64,000 nt of DNA from Zantedeschia hybrid cultivar (Eukaryota; Streptophyta; Magnoliopsida; Alismatales; Araceae): positions 54,663,564 to 54,727,563 of the forward strand of contig JARZZO010000010.1 in NCBI GenBank assembly GCA_030544215.1, given 5' to 3'. The translations under genes and the position numbers were made by a program. The notes beneath the pieces were generated by a model that saw nothing but the letters and a program-made list of their open reading frames with translations, did not search any database and was not told the DNA's origin. Shown here piece by piece: positions 36,101 through 48,100 of the stretch (its first letter is position 1; every line of letters begins with the position of its first letter).

Positions 36101-39100
36101 CCTATGAGATAAATAAGACCAAGCAAGAAGTAGAAGTCCACAGTAGAAAGTGGCAGGATCGCGAGCTTAGTCAGAATTGAGGAAATCAAGCAACTCCGGA
36201 GAAGTGGCAGCTATGGAGAGGACAAGGAATAGTGCCATATAGATAGTGCATAATCTGAAGTAGAGCTGCATAATGGACCGTACTTCCGATGGATTGGGTC
36301 CCAACATGGACAACATGGAAAATGGCAGGATGAGATATGGTCAAGTAAACTAAAACAGCAACAAGTAGACATAGGAAGTTAGATCTACTGCAGGTGAAGA
36401 TGGAATGTCGACGCTCAGAAAGGCTCAAACTTGGCACAGAGGTGCATCACCAAAAGAGAGAGTTGTTGGCAGTCATGCTGAACACCAGATATACCCAAAA
36501 TGTGCTTCCTTCTGCATGCATAATGGCGATCTTAGCCCAACATTGACGAAGATAAGTGAAATAAATATAGCGTCTTGCACAGAGCCTCCACTTGATGAGC
36601 AGTGTTAATCTCCAGGTACAACTGGTATTCATGAGCTCCATTGGTCTGAACAAATAGATGAGAAAGGTACGACCAGTATGCATGAGCTATGATGATGGAC
36701 TATAGATTGAGGCGCATGGAAGGATTCACTGGGCAGAAGATACAGAGGAGAACAGCACCATTGGTGATCTTCTATGCTTCAAAAGAAGATGTCTGCGAGG
36801 AAACCACAGAAGCAGCAACTGAAGCAGGGTGCTCATTAGGAGTGGAACTAGTCTAAGTGGTGGGGACCACTGTAAGGAATATAGAGCCATCCACCTAACC
36901 CTAATCTTGCACAACCATCACTTCCTCAACCAATAGCCGTCCACATAGCACAAACAACAGCACGTATAAGCTGAATACCCATGTTGGGGACATCATAATG
37001 AACAAATGCCATAGAGATAGCAATAGCTTAGAAGAACACCTAAGTGGATCATTAGTGCCAACTTGGGTAATGAAAACAGGAAACAAAGTGAGAAATGACC
37101 TTCAAAAAAATTAAGGGGAAACAAGAAACATTATACATATTTTACATAAATTTAAATAAATTATTTGTATTCATTAATTAATTCAATTCACGGCTGATGT
37201 CCAGATGAGAGGGCAGGTGTGCTTTGGGTTGACATTCAGCACTTAATAAAATTGTGACATCCCAATCATGGATCCTGAACCAAAGTTTCTTGGCTGTCCT
37301 CAGTTTAGAAAGGTGTTCATAACGCCGGCAAGGTTTTAGAACAATGGGTCCAGATTAAAATTAGCAATTGAGCTCACACGTATTTCTGGAAAGAGAAATG
37401 GATGGGGGATTATTGTTGAGGGACAAATTTCCTGCTCTTTATACATTTCTACTGATAAATGGTGTATGGTCAATAATCATTATCAGTCTCAACATGCTTT
37501 GAATTGATGGCATGCTCAGACCAGAAGAGCCCTTAAAGAATAGGAAGAAGATGAATACTTTGCTATGATGGATCTATTGTGTAATGTGAAACCTAAAGCT
37601 GACTCTTAAGGACAAAGTTGTCTGGATTACTAATAATGGCAGCTTTTCTTTGAAATCTTTCTACAGATTGCTGGATACAAATGGTCCAAATTATGACAAA
37701 TTCAATGAAGTTTAGAAGGTTAAGTCTCCACTTAAAGTTAAGGCTTTCATGTGGCTGCTTTTTGATAAAAGGATAGTTATAGAGATGTACCGTCAAAAAT
37801 AGACCTTGGATGGTGACACTCTGCAGTTTCTGTAATGAGAATGAAGATGTTGATCATTTAATGATCCAATGCACCATGAGTAGAGAAGTTTGGATGATCT
37901 TCGGCTGCCTGTTCTCATTTCCAATTACATTCCAGAATATTCATGATATGTGGCTGCATATACGAAGACTGAAGCATCAACAAGAGAAAAAATCATAGAA
38001 GTCAAATCCTTGGAATTATTCCACATGTAATTTGTTGGAGTTCAGGGAGAGGAATGATGCACTTTTTCAGGGAAGTAGAACATACCTTGAAAACATTTGT
38101 TTTAGAGTTCCTTCAATGATTTATAATTGGTCTGGGCATATTTTAGGACTTTCTAGTGATGATTAGAATAAGGCCCTGCCTTATTTTGATTTTTTTTTTT
38201 TTTTTTTTGAGGTTAGGAACCTCTCCTAACCTGTTTTGACTGTACTGCCTCTATTTATTATGCAAAACAATTGGTGCTGTCCACCTTTCTTTTGGAAAAA
38301 AAAAAATGCTAGGGCGAAGTGATGCATTAGATTGACATTTGAATGTAATGATAATTGAACGAGAGTTTTCTAGGGCATCCCTCAGAAGCAACATCAAAAT
38401 GGCGCTCGATTGTGCTTAGAAATCAAATAATTAAGAGGATAAAACTTGTGGTGAAAAAAAATGAAGGTTGATGAAAGATTCACTGGCCTCCAAGTACCTT
38501 CAACATCTCAGTTGCAGCAGGACGTAGTCGCGGATCTTTTGTAAGACACTTTGCAACAAAATCGTGGAAAAGCAAAGACCTGAAATAAGTAACATGCCAA
38601 ATGAAACAACAATTTGATTAAGAATGATGATAAGAATTTGGAAGGTGGGGCTAAATCTTTCCAAAGTAAAAAGCACACAAAATATTCACAAAAGAAACGA
38701 CAAAGGCACTTAGATAGTAGGTGCCACAACCATTGCTTGCATGCCTCCTTATGCCTCAGGATGTATGACCTCCATCTACTAAATTTTAGTAACATTGGTG
38801 GTATGTCCCAAGCCCGGATAAAGGAGGAGGGTTGCAGTAGGTGATAGCTAGCGTAAAAATCCTGTCACATTTCATGATATAGAAGTTGGAGTGTCCTCTG
38901 CTTATAGCGCGCTACATCGGAGCCCGGCTATAGTGAGAAATAGACAAGAGTATAGGGTGTCCTCTACAAGCGACACGCCACATCGGCACCTAGATGTGGT
39001 GTTAAATGAGCAAAGGTTCCCACATCATGAACGGGAGAGGGTAAAGAAACTAGTCTATAGAACCAAACAAAGAATAAGACATAGGACAAGCTTAGAGAAT

Positions 39101-42100
39101 AAATGACGTTAGTATAGAAAGAATTCTAAGAAAGAACGGATTGAGAGGACGATTAAAGTAGGAACTTAGAATATCGGGTCTCTTACAAGAAAGTTGATGG
39201 CATTTGTTAACACTATAGAGAGAACAAAAGTCAATATTGCTTGCATTCAAGAGACTAAATGGATAGGAAAATACATGTTACGAATTGTGGTATACGGGAA
39301 AAGAGAGAAATAAGAATAGAGTAGGTATTATTATTGATAAAACTTTGAAGGATGCAATAGTAGCGGCGAGGAAAGTAGGAGATAGGATTATCCTAGTGCA
39401 ATTAATTATAGAAAGAGATGCAATTAATGTAGTTAGTACCTATGCTCTACAAGTTAGATTAGACAGTGAGATTAAACAGAGATTTTAAAAGGATATGAAT
39501 GATCTTATGTAAAGCATACCAAATGAAGAGAATATCTTTATTGGTAGGGATCTCAATAGGCCTGTAAGAAGTGAATATAAAGGCTATAAGAAGATTCATG
39601 GAAGTTTTGACTTTGAGACTAGAAATGAGGAGGGAAAAAACATCCTCGACTTTGCTATGGCCTACGACTTAATCCTAGCAAATACCCACTTTATAAAAAG
39701 GAAATCTGATTTAGTGACCTTTAAAAGTGGGTAAAATAGAAGTCAATTTAACTTCCTTCTTACAAGGAAGACAAATCGTGCTCTATGAAAGGATTGCAAC
39801 TTATCATCGGAGAGGTCTTAACAAGTCAACATAGGTTATTGGTCTTAGATATTAAAATCAAGAGATGGTCGGATACGTTTAGAAGGTAGACTGTAGCTAG
39901 AACAAGGTGGTGATAATTAAAAAGGATGAAACAAGTGATGTTTAAGAATAAACTTCTCAAGATAGGAGATTGAAAGTCAGATATGGGGGCCAATACTATA
40001 TGAATAGATATGAGCTCAAAGATTAAAGAAGTAGCTAAAAAAGTGCTTGGAGAGTCTAAAAGACATGACCCACCTACGAAGGAGAGGTGGTGGTGGAATA
40101 ATGAGGTACAAAAGGCGGTGAAGAGTAAAAGAGAATGGTCTAAAAATTGTCAAAATTTGATAATAATGAAGATTATGAACAATACAAGATAGCAAAGAAG
40201 GAAGCAAAAAAGGCCATTAATTAGACAGGAGCTCAGGCCTTTGAAAAGATTATAAGAAACCTGAAACCAAAGAAGGGGAAAAAGATATTTATAGATTGAC
40301 AAGGATGAGAGAGAGAAGATGTCGGATGCTTAACTAAGTTAGGTGTATCAAGGATAGGGAAGAAAAGGTTTTGGTGAAGATGAGGACATCAAAGAAAGGT
40401 GGAGAAACTACTTTGATATCTTTTTAATGATAGTCATAGTGAAAATAGAGTGGGCATAAAATGTACAATCGAGCATAATGTGAATTATACTAAGAAGATT
40501 AGATTTTCAAAAGTCAAGGAAGTATTAAAGAGGATGGAAGTAGGTAAAACTTGTGGCCCCGATGGAATGTCTATTGAAGTGTGAAAATATTTGGAAGATG
40601 TAAGAATGGAATGGTTAACATGACTGTTTAACAAGATCCTAGTCTCTAAGAAAATGCCCAAATGAATGGAGGAAGATCACTCTTGTACCTATTTTTGAAA
40701 ACAAATAAGACATCCACAATTGCTCAAACTATAGAGGAATTAAGCTCATGAGTTATACTATAAAGTTACGGGAGAGAGTTGTTTAACATTGTTATGTTGC
40801 GATACAACTATCTCGACCAACCAATTCGGCTTTATGCTGGTCGATCAACCATGAAAGCTATCTTCCTCATTAATAACTTAAATAAGAAATATAGAGATAT
40901 GAAGAAAGATATGTATATAGTGTTTATTGATTTGGAGAAAGCCTATGATAAAGTTCCAAAAGATGTCATGTGGTGGGTGTTAGCATGGATTGCGGAATTG
41001 GCCAACTCCGATTCGAATCGGAATCAGCGAGTCCCGATCCGATTTGGGGGGGAATTTACTGTTCCCCCCCACCGATTTTTTTTTTTTTTTTTTTTTTTAA
41101 ATGGGGGAAATCGGCCCGAACCGGACCAAATCGGGTCCGGACCGGCCGATCCGGATCCGATTTGGTCCGGTTCGGGCGCTCCCGGATCCCCCTTTAAGGG
41201 GGGATCAGGAGCTAGGCGCCAGCAACATTTCTGCTGCTGGCGCGCACCCTTCCCCAGCCCCTCCCCCTCCCCCGGCCACTGCCGCCACTCGCTGCCGACC
41301 CCCCCGCCGTCCGCCGGCAGTCCGCCGCCAGCCATCTTCTTCTCTCTCACTCTCTCTCTCTCTTTTTCTTTGAGATCTCGACCGAAAGGAGGGGGTTTTC
41401 ATCCCGTCATCATCGACCAGCCGTTCGGGAGCCGCCGCCGCCGTTGTTGTCGCCGTCACCGCCGCCGTCGACGTCGGATTTTCTTTTCGTATCCCAATCC
41501 GAGTTTAGGTATATTTCGATCTATTAATATTTAGGTTAAAAAAAAATTTAGCATGTTGATTAGACAAGATTTCCAAAATTAGTCATAATTAGGAGTTAAA
41601 AATTGGGACTTTTGCATAATTAGTGTAATTAATGTTCAATTGAGTGTGTCAACCACTCAATTGAACTTATTAGAACATAAATGTGTATTTTTTTGCATTA
41701 ATTGCATGTTATTAACGTTAATTAGTTAAAATTAGCTCTAATTAGGAGTTAAAAATTGGGACTTTTATATCATTAGTGTAATTAAGGTTCAATTGAGTAT
41801 GTCAACCACTCAATTGAACTTATTAGAACATAAATGTGCATTTTTTGCATTAATTGCATGTTATTAGCGTTAATTAGTTAAAATAAGCCTTAATTAGGGG
41901 TTAAAAATTGAGACTTTTGTATGATTAGTGTAATTAAGGTTCAATTGAGTGTGCCAACCACTCAATTGAATTTATTAGAACATAAAAGTGTATTTTTTTG
42001 CATTAATTGCATGTTATTAGCGTTAATTAGTTAAAATTAACCTTAATTAGGGGTTAAAAATTAAGACTTTTATATGATTAGTGTAATTAAGGTTCAATTG

Positions 42101-45100
42101 AGTATGCCAACCACTCAATTGAACTTATTAGAACATAAATGTGCATTCTTTTGCATTAATTGCATGTTATTAGCGTTAATTAGTTAAAATTAGCCCTAAT
42201 TATGGGTTGAAAATTAGAGCTTTTGTATGATTGCACTTATTAGAACCTGATTGCATTTTTTTGTTTTTATGTTATGCAGGAATATAGCAGAATAAGGACT
42301 TCATGAACAGGATGTGGAGCAGCATGGTGCTGATCCTGATTGGCAGCATTGCACACTAGTGGACAGTGTTAGGAGGAGGGTCAAATGCAACTGGTGTGGA
42401 AAAGAGATGGGTGGTGGCGTCTATCGCCTAAAAAATCATCTTGCTGGCATATCAGGAAACGTCAGTAGATGTGAGTCAGTCCCGCTGGACTTGAAGAAGG
42501 AAATGAAGACTTATATGATGAGTAAAAAGGCACACAAAGATTTATCATCTCAACAACACATGGATTTGCAAGATGAGATATCAGAGCGCCAGAGACGAAG
42601 GGATTATAGTCTACTTGTTCAGCGCCCGATCAATTTAGATGATGATGAGGAGGAGGAGGAGGATGAGGAGGATCCAGATGACCCTGATGCAGAGTACACC
42701 AGAGCTGTTCGTGCCAGTTTGCGGACAAATAGAGAAGATGAGGACCGACGAAGAGGCATAGGATCATCAGGTGGATCAGTGCCTGCTGTTTCTCAGCCTG
42801 GGAGATTCGTTCCTAGGAGTTCTTCAGGTCGCAGGACTGCTAGTTCTATATTGAGTTGTGGACGGACATCAGATGTGGCACGCGGTCCTATGGACCAATT
42901 TTTGTATAGATCAAGGTCTGTCAGACAGCCTGGAATCAAACAAGCATTAAAAGGAGTCAAGGCATCAGCAAAAAATACCTTGAAAGGAATTGTGAAATGG
43001 TTTTTACATGCAGGTGTGCCAGCACATGCCGCATCTAGTCCATATTTTCAGACGATGGTGGATGCAATTGCAGATGCTGGACCTGGTGTAAAGGCCCCCA
43101 CAGCTCGCTACATTTATGATGTTGGGCTTGAAGAAGAGTATAATGACTTGAAGGTATGGATCGACAACTTCAAAAATGTGTGGAGGGAGAGTGGTTGTAC
43201 CATCATGTGTGATGGTTGGACAGGGACCACAAGAAGATCCATGATTAATTTTCTTGTGTATTGCAGCGAGGGCACTATTTTTTTGAAGTCTGTGGATGCC
43301 TCAAACAGAATAAATAATGCTGATTATTTGTACAGGCTAATAGATGCAATAGTAGAGGAAATTGGTGAAGAAAATGTTGTGCAGATAGTTACTGACAACG
43401 AAGCAAGCTACAAAGCAGCCGGTAAATTGTTGCTGCAGAAGAGGCACCATTTGTACTGGGTGTCTTGTGCAACACATTCTATTGACTTGATGATGGAGGA
43501 CATAGGTAAAGATCCTTTTGTTGCTGAGGTGGTACAACATGCTCAGATGATCACATGATTTATTTATAGTCACAACATGATCTTACATATGATGAGAGAA
43601 CATACAGGTGGACGGGATCTTCTTCGTGCTGGTCCTACCAGATTTGCATCCAACTTCATCTTTTTAGAGAACCTGAGTAAATACAAGCGTCAGTTGGCCC
43701 AGTTAGTCTACTCTAACGAGTTTCTGGCACATATAGGGACACTGAGGGCCGATGCTAGAGAAGTTGCGTTGGCAGTGCAATCGCTAGTTGCGGAGAAGTT
43801 TTTGGGATAAGGTTTCTCGCTATCTGAAAGTGGTTGAGCCTCTGGTACGTGTTCTGAAGTTAGTTGATGGAGATGACAAAAATGACATGGGATATTTGTA
43901 TGAGGCCATAGATAGAGCAAACAAGCAATTGAGCGAAAGCCTTCCTACTTCTCATGACAAATGGTAGAGGATCATCGATGATAGATAAGAGTCGACTCAT
44001 CATCATGATCTCCATACTGCTGGTTAATTCTTCATCTATTCAAGTTCATTTATGTTATTAATTTTAATCACATTTAATTTTATAACTAATTAATACTCAA
44101 TTTATATGCAGGATATTGTTTCAACCCAAAGTATCAGTATAGTGAGAGCATGCATAATGACAGAGAGATCTTTCGATGTACAACTAATGTGATTACTATA
44201 ATATCAAGGAATACGAATGAAAGGATAGATGCTTTAGTAGAGGTAACATACAATGTAGGAGTTTATGAAAATGCAGGCGTTTATCATTAACTTATGTCAT
44301 TTATATTTATTTTGTAGATGAAGAGATTTAAATGGAAGATTGGCATTATGGAGATGATGACGTCAGGGCTGCAATAACGAGGACAACTCCAGGTGAATTG
44401 CATAATAAATAGTCAAATACTCAATTTAATGATACTACCAGCCTACATATGATTATTAATATCGTCGTCTTTTTTTTTTTTTCAACAACTGAATGGTAGA
44501 TCCATATTAATTACAGACAAGCTGCCACAAACCATTTGGCGTATGTTGCAGTGCAGTACTCAGTCAAACCACTTCTTCCAGTCAGTGTGAAAGAAACTTG
44601 AGTACATTCAGTCTCATTCACACGAAGGTTCGTAACATATTAGGGGTTTCTAGGCTGGAGAAGTTGGTGTACTGTCACTACAACATGCGCCTAAAAATCA
44701 GACAGATTCAAGAAAGACAAAGATTCATAGAGTTTGCTAGCAGACCAGTTGATGAGCCTGTACATCATATTGATATTGATAAATTGTTAAATGAAGAACA
44801 CCCACTGCATTCTTGGGTGGAGAGCAGAGCAGCTAGAGATGCACAGCCTGAGTTTGATCCTTAGGATCGGAGTTGGGCAGGAGGTGAATTAGATGCAGTA
44901 GTTGCTCGAGATCCTGAATTTCAGACAACACAAGAAGGAGGTGCACTTGTTTTTCAGAGGCACCGAAAGTCAGCCACACTAGAAGACACTGCTAGAACTT
45001 CTGCCTCTCAGCCAGCACTCAGGAGATCAGCTACTCAGGTGGATCCACAAAAAAGAAAGGAGGAAGAGCCAGCGAGACCTTCATTGTAGTCATCTAGCAG

Positions 45101-48100
45101 CAAAAAGAGAAAATCATCAAAAGGAAAGTCTAAACAACGAGTGGACCCATCAAAAGAAGAAGAAGGGAGAGTTCAGCAAACTGGAGAGACACTTGAGGAC
45201 ACCCTAGGTTTACCACCTCACTTGGCCAGCATATACGAGGCAGAAAGACAAACTTACAGGCGTAGAAGAAGGCGGTCGAGGAAAACAAGCCAAGTGCGGA
45301 GTGATGACTCCACTGAGGATGATGATGATGATGATGATGATGGAGATGGTGATGGTGATGGTGTTTCTGCTGCTACTGCTGGACTATCAGGAGGTTCTGC
45401 ACTTGAGAGCAGTTACACAGGATACGAAGATTACTCCGCACCTCCGATTCATTCTGAAGGAACTCAAGGCTAAAGACAAGGACAATAAAGGGGATTTGAA
45501 GGCCAACAGAGACAGGTAGGATGTGATTGGCCCCCATGGGAAGATGCACCTTCTTATCCGCCTATTTTTCACCCCCCTACACTGCTGTATTTAGACATTA
45601 GCAACACTACTAAAGGGTACTCTAGACCTCCACCTATACAGTATGGCATTTTTGTCCCCCCAACACAATCAAGAGAAAGTTCAAGCCAACAACCTTACAC
45701 ACCTAGAGGTATTCAAAGAGGATTCGAAGACCTCGCTAGTTCTTTGTTTGGCTATGGATATGCACCATACATGTCGGCAGGATTATGGCCCGTCAGCTCA
45801 AACTTATGAGCCGGATGATAAAAGATCACAAATGTAATCTTTCTAAGGTATTTTTCAACAATAATGTCTTTTTTAATTAGTGCACAACAAAAATTATTCG
45901 TTAGTTAGTTGTCTTTAATGTTTATTTTTTATAGATGTACATGAATTGCATTCATTCTTATTGTACATCAATTGAAGAATATGTTTGTAATTTTTTCTAT
46001 TTTTTCTGATTTTTTTCTTCTGATTTTTTCTGTTTTTTTTTGTTTTTTTTTTTGTTTTTATCCGGCCGAGTCGGACCGACCGGACTTCGTCTGGAACCCG
46101 GCCAATCCAAATCGGATTGGGTCGGGATCGCCGGATCCCGATTCCGGGTCCCGACCCGACCCAAAATTCCTTGGGTGTTAGAGTGCAAGAGGATATCTAT
46201 TAAATACATACAAGTATTAAAAGACATGTATGAAGGAGCAACTACTAGTGTCTGCACGATTGGAAGGGAAATAAGAGATTTTCTTATTTTAGTTGGATTA
46301 CATAAAGGATCAACAGTAAGCCATTACCTTTTTGCATTAGTTATAGATTACTTAAAAAGGATATACAATGGGGCATTCTGTGGTGTATGGTGTTTGCAGA
46401 CGATATTGTGTTGATAAATTAGACATAAGAGGGAATTAATAGAAAGATAGAGCTTTAGCGGAGCACCTTAGAGCAAGGAATTCCGGATCGGATCGGGTCC
46501 CCGAATCGGGACCCGCCGATCCCGATCCGAATCGGGATCGGATCGGCCGAAATCGGCCTGGATCGGCCAGAATCGGCCGGGATCGGCCAGAATTGGCTGA
46601 ATCGGGACCTGCCGATCCCGATCCGAATCGGCCGATCCGGATTGGGATCGGCCGATTCTGCATTCCATGCCTTAGAGTCTAAAGATTTCAGGTCTAGTAG
46701 AATTAAGACATAATACATGCATTATAAGTTTAGTTAAGGTCGAAGGGGCGAAAAGGAGGGAGTTAGCTTGGATGGGATGACAGAACCCCAAAGTACCTAT
46801 TTCAAATATCTTGGTTCGATCTTCCAGAAAGATGGAGGGTGTAAGGAAGATATTAGCCATAGGATTAAAACAGGATGGGTGAAGTGGAGACTTGCCACGA
46901 GAGTCTTGTGTGAACGCAAGATCCTAATGGAGTTGAAAGGAAAATTCTACCGTATGACGATAAGATCTGCAATGTTGTATAGTAGCGAGTGTTGGGCGAT
47001 GAAGGGGCAACATGTCTCCAAGATGAGTGTTGTCAAGATAAGAATGTAAAGGTGGATGTGCAAACATACTAGGCTAGATAAAATTCGTAATGAGTATATT
47101 AGATAAAAGGTGGGAGTGGTATCAATTGATGACAAATTGAAAGAAGGAAAATTGAGATGGTTTGGACAAGTTAGACGTAGACCTAGGGAGGCTCCAGTTA
47201 GAAAAGTAGAGCATATTAGGATAGAGGAAGGAGTAGACCTAGATTAACTTGGAGGAGGATAGTATAATATGATTTGGAGGCTTTAAACCTTTCATATGAG
47301 GTAACCCAAAACCATTTAGAGTGGAGACAGAAAATCTATATAGCCCACCCCAATTAATTTGGGATTAAGACTTAATTGAGTTAAGTTGAGTTGGTGGCAT
47401 GTCCAACTTGTTTTAAAAAGAAAGATTTGAGACACCAAAATAGGCATCAAACAAGAATCTACTTTCAATCATTTATGTACTCACTCTCAGAATTCTTAAC
47501 AGAACATGAGAGGAAGCATAGGCTGAATAAGGTGCAATACCCCACATCCTTCTGTGACTATTATACTTTTCCAGGACAACTCATGCTCACAGTTCCTTCT
47601 CATGCTTCCCCAATCTCTGTAGCCATTTTGAGCAATGTTAGATTCATTTCACCAATAATTGTTGATCACCTCAAATTTTCTCCTTAGGCACAACCCCCAT
47701 CTCATTGCATATTATCTTTCTGCGACTGTGCCTGCCTTCCATAAGGACCTGCTGAGATTATACACTGTGTTCTGATATCTTAAGGAACTGAAAGTGCAAA
47801 AAATAGCAAGTGGTAAGACAACCAAATGATGTGTTACAGAAGACCAATCGAGCAGCATAAGAAAGACGCTGAGTTTGCACCATGTCAACTTCCTCTCAAA
47901 CTTATTTATGACAGCCTCTTTTCTGCATATAAAGGCTGTGTCAAAAAATGGAAAGCAGACTACGCCAGGAGGAAAGACGTGGTGCTATGCCCTAGACAGC
48001 CCTCCAAGGGAAACAAGATTCTACCCATGCACATCAGGGATGGACAATCCTGCATCTCCATTCCAATAACTGTTACAAAATCCCAATTTAAGAAACCAGT

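Larger units (their letters stand above)
40984..46173 (+). mobile_element. hAT-1: 5,190-bp hAT transposon with transposase, TSD GGTGTTAG
   Basis: Perfect 8-bp duplications GGTGTTAG lie at 40976-40983 and 46174-46181. The ends are CATGGATTGCGGAATTGGCC and, reversed, CAAGGAATTTTGGG, with GGATCGG/AATCGG words beside them. Order inside: a GC-rich leader (41110-41508), a probable 5' intron with a 152-bp repeat array (41509-42279), then the transposase (42281-45840). It sits inside the RT of an RTE LINE, between VMWWVL and the continuation at 46182. Confidence 0.95.
38809..47390 (+). mobile_element. RTE-type LINE, full length, split by two hAT elements
   Basis: TTGGTGGTATGTCC (38795-38808) and TTGGTGGCATGTCC (47391-47404) look like a target duplication. 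The start CAAGCCCGGATAAAGGAGG and the TGAGTTAAGTTGAGTTGG tail fit plant RTE elements. Endonuclease pieces appear from 39170 (NIGSLTRKLM, ACIQETKWIG, SGKERN-type GKERNKNRVGIII). RT lies at 40500-40980 (KTCGPDGMS, IVFIDLEKAYDKVP) and resumes at 46182 (YIQVLKDMYEGATTSV, GLHKGSTVS, FADDI near 46393), followed by the C-terminal region to 47240. Removing the 5,190-bp and 196-bp hATs with their duplications leaves about 3.2 kb, a normal RTE length. Many stops make it inactive. Confidence 0.88.

Noticed and set aside
40970..41460. ORFs rich in Pro, Arg and Ala at the left of hAT-1
   Set aside because: They are composition effects of GGATCGG words and the GC-rich leader. They cross the insertion boundary from the RTE frame.
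45301..45519. Met-rich 72-codon ORF
   Set aside because: It is an out-of-frame reading of a GAT repeat that encodes Asp in the hAT-1 transposase tail.
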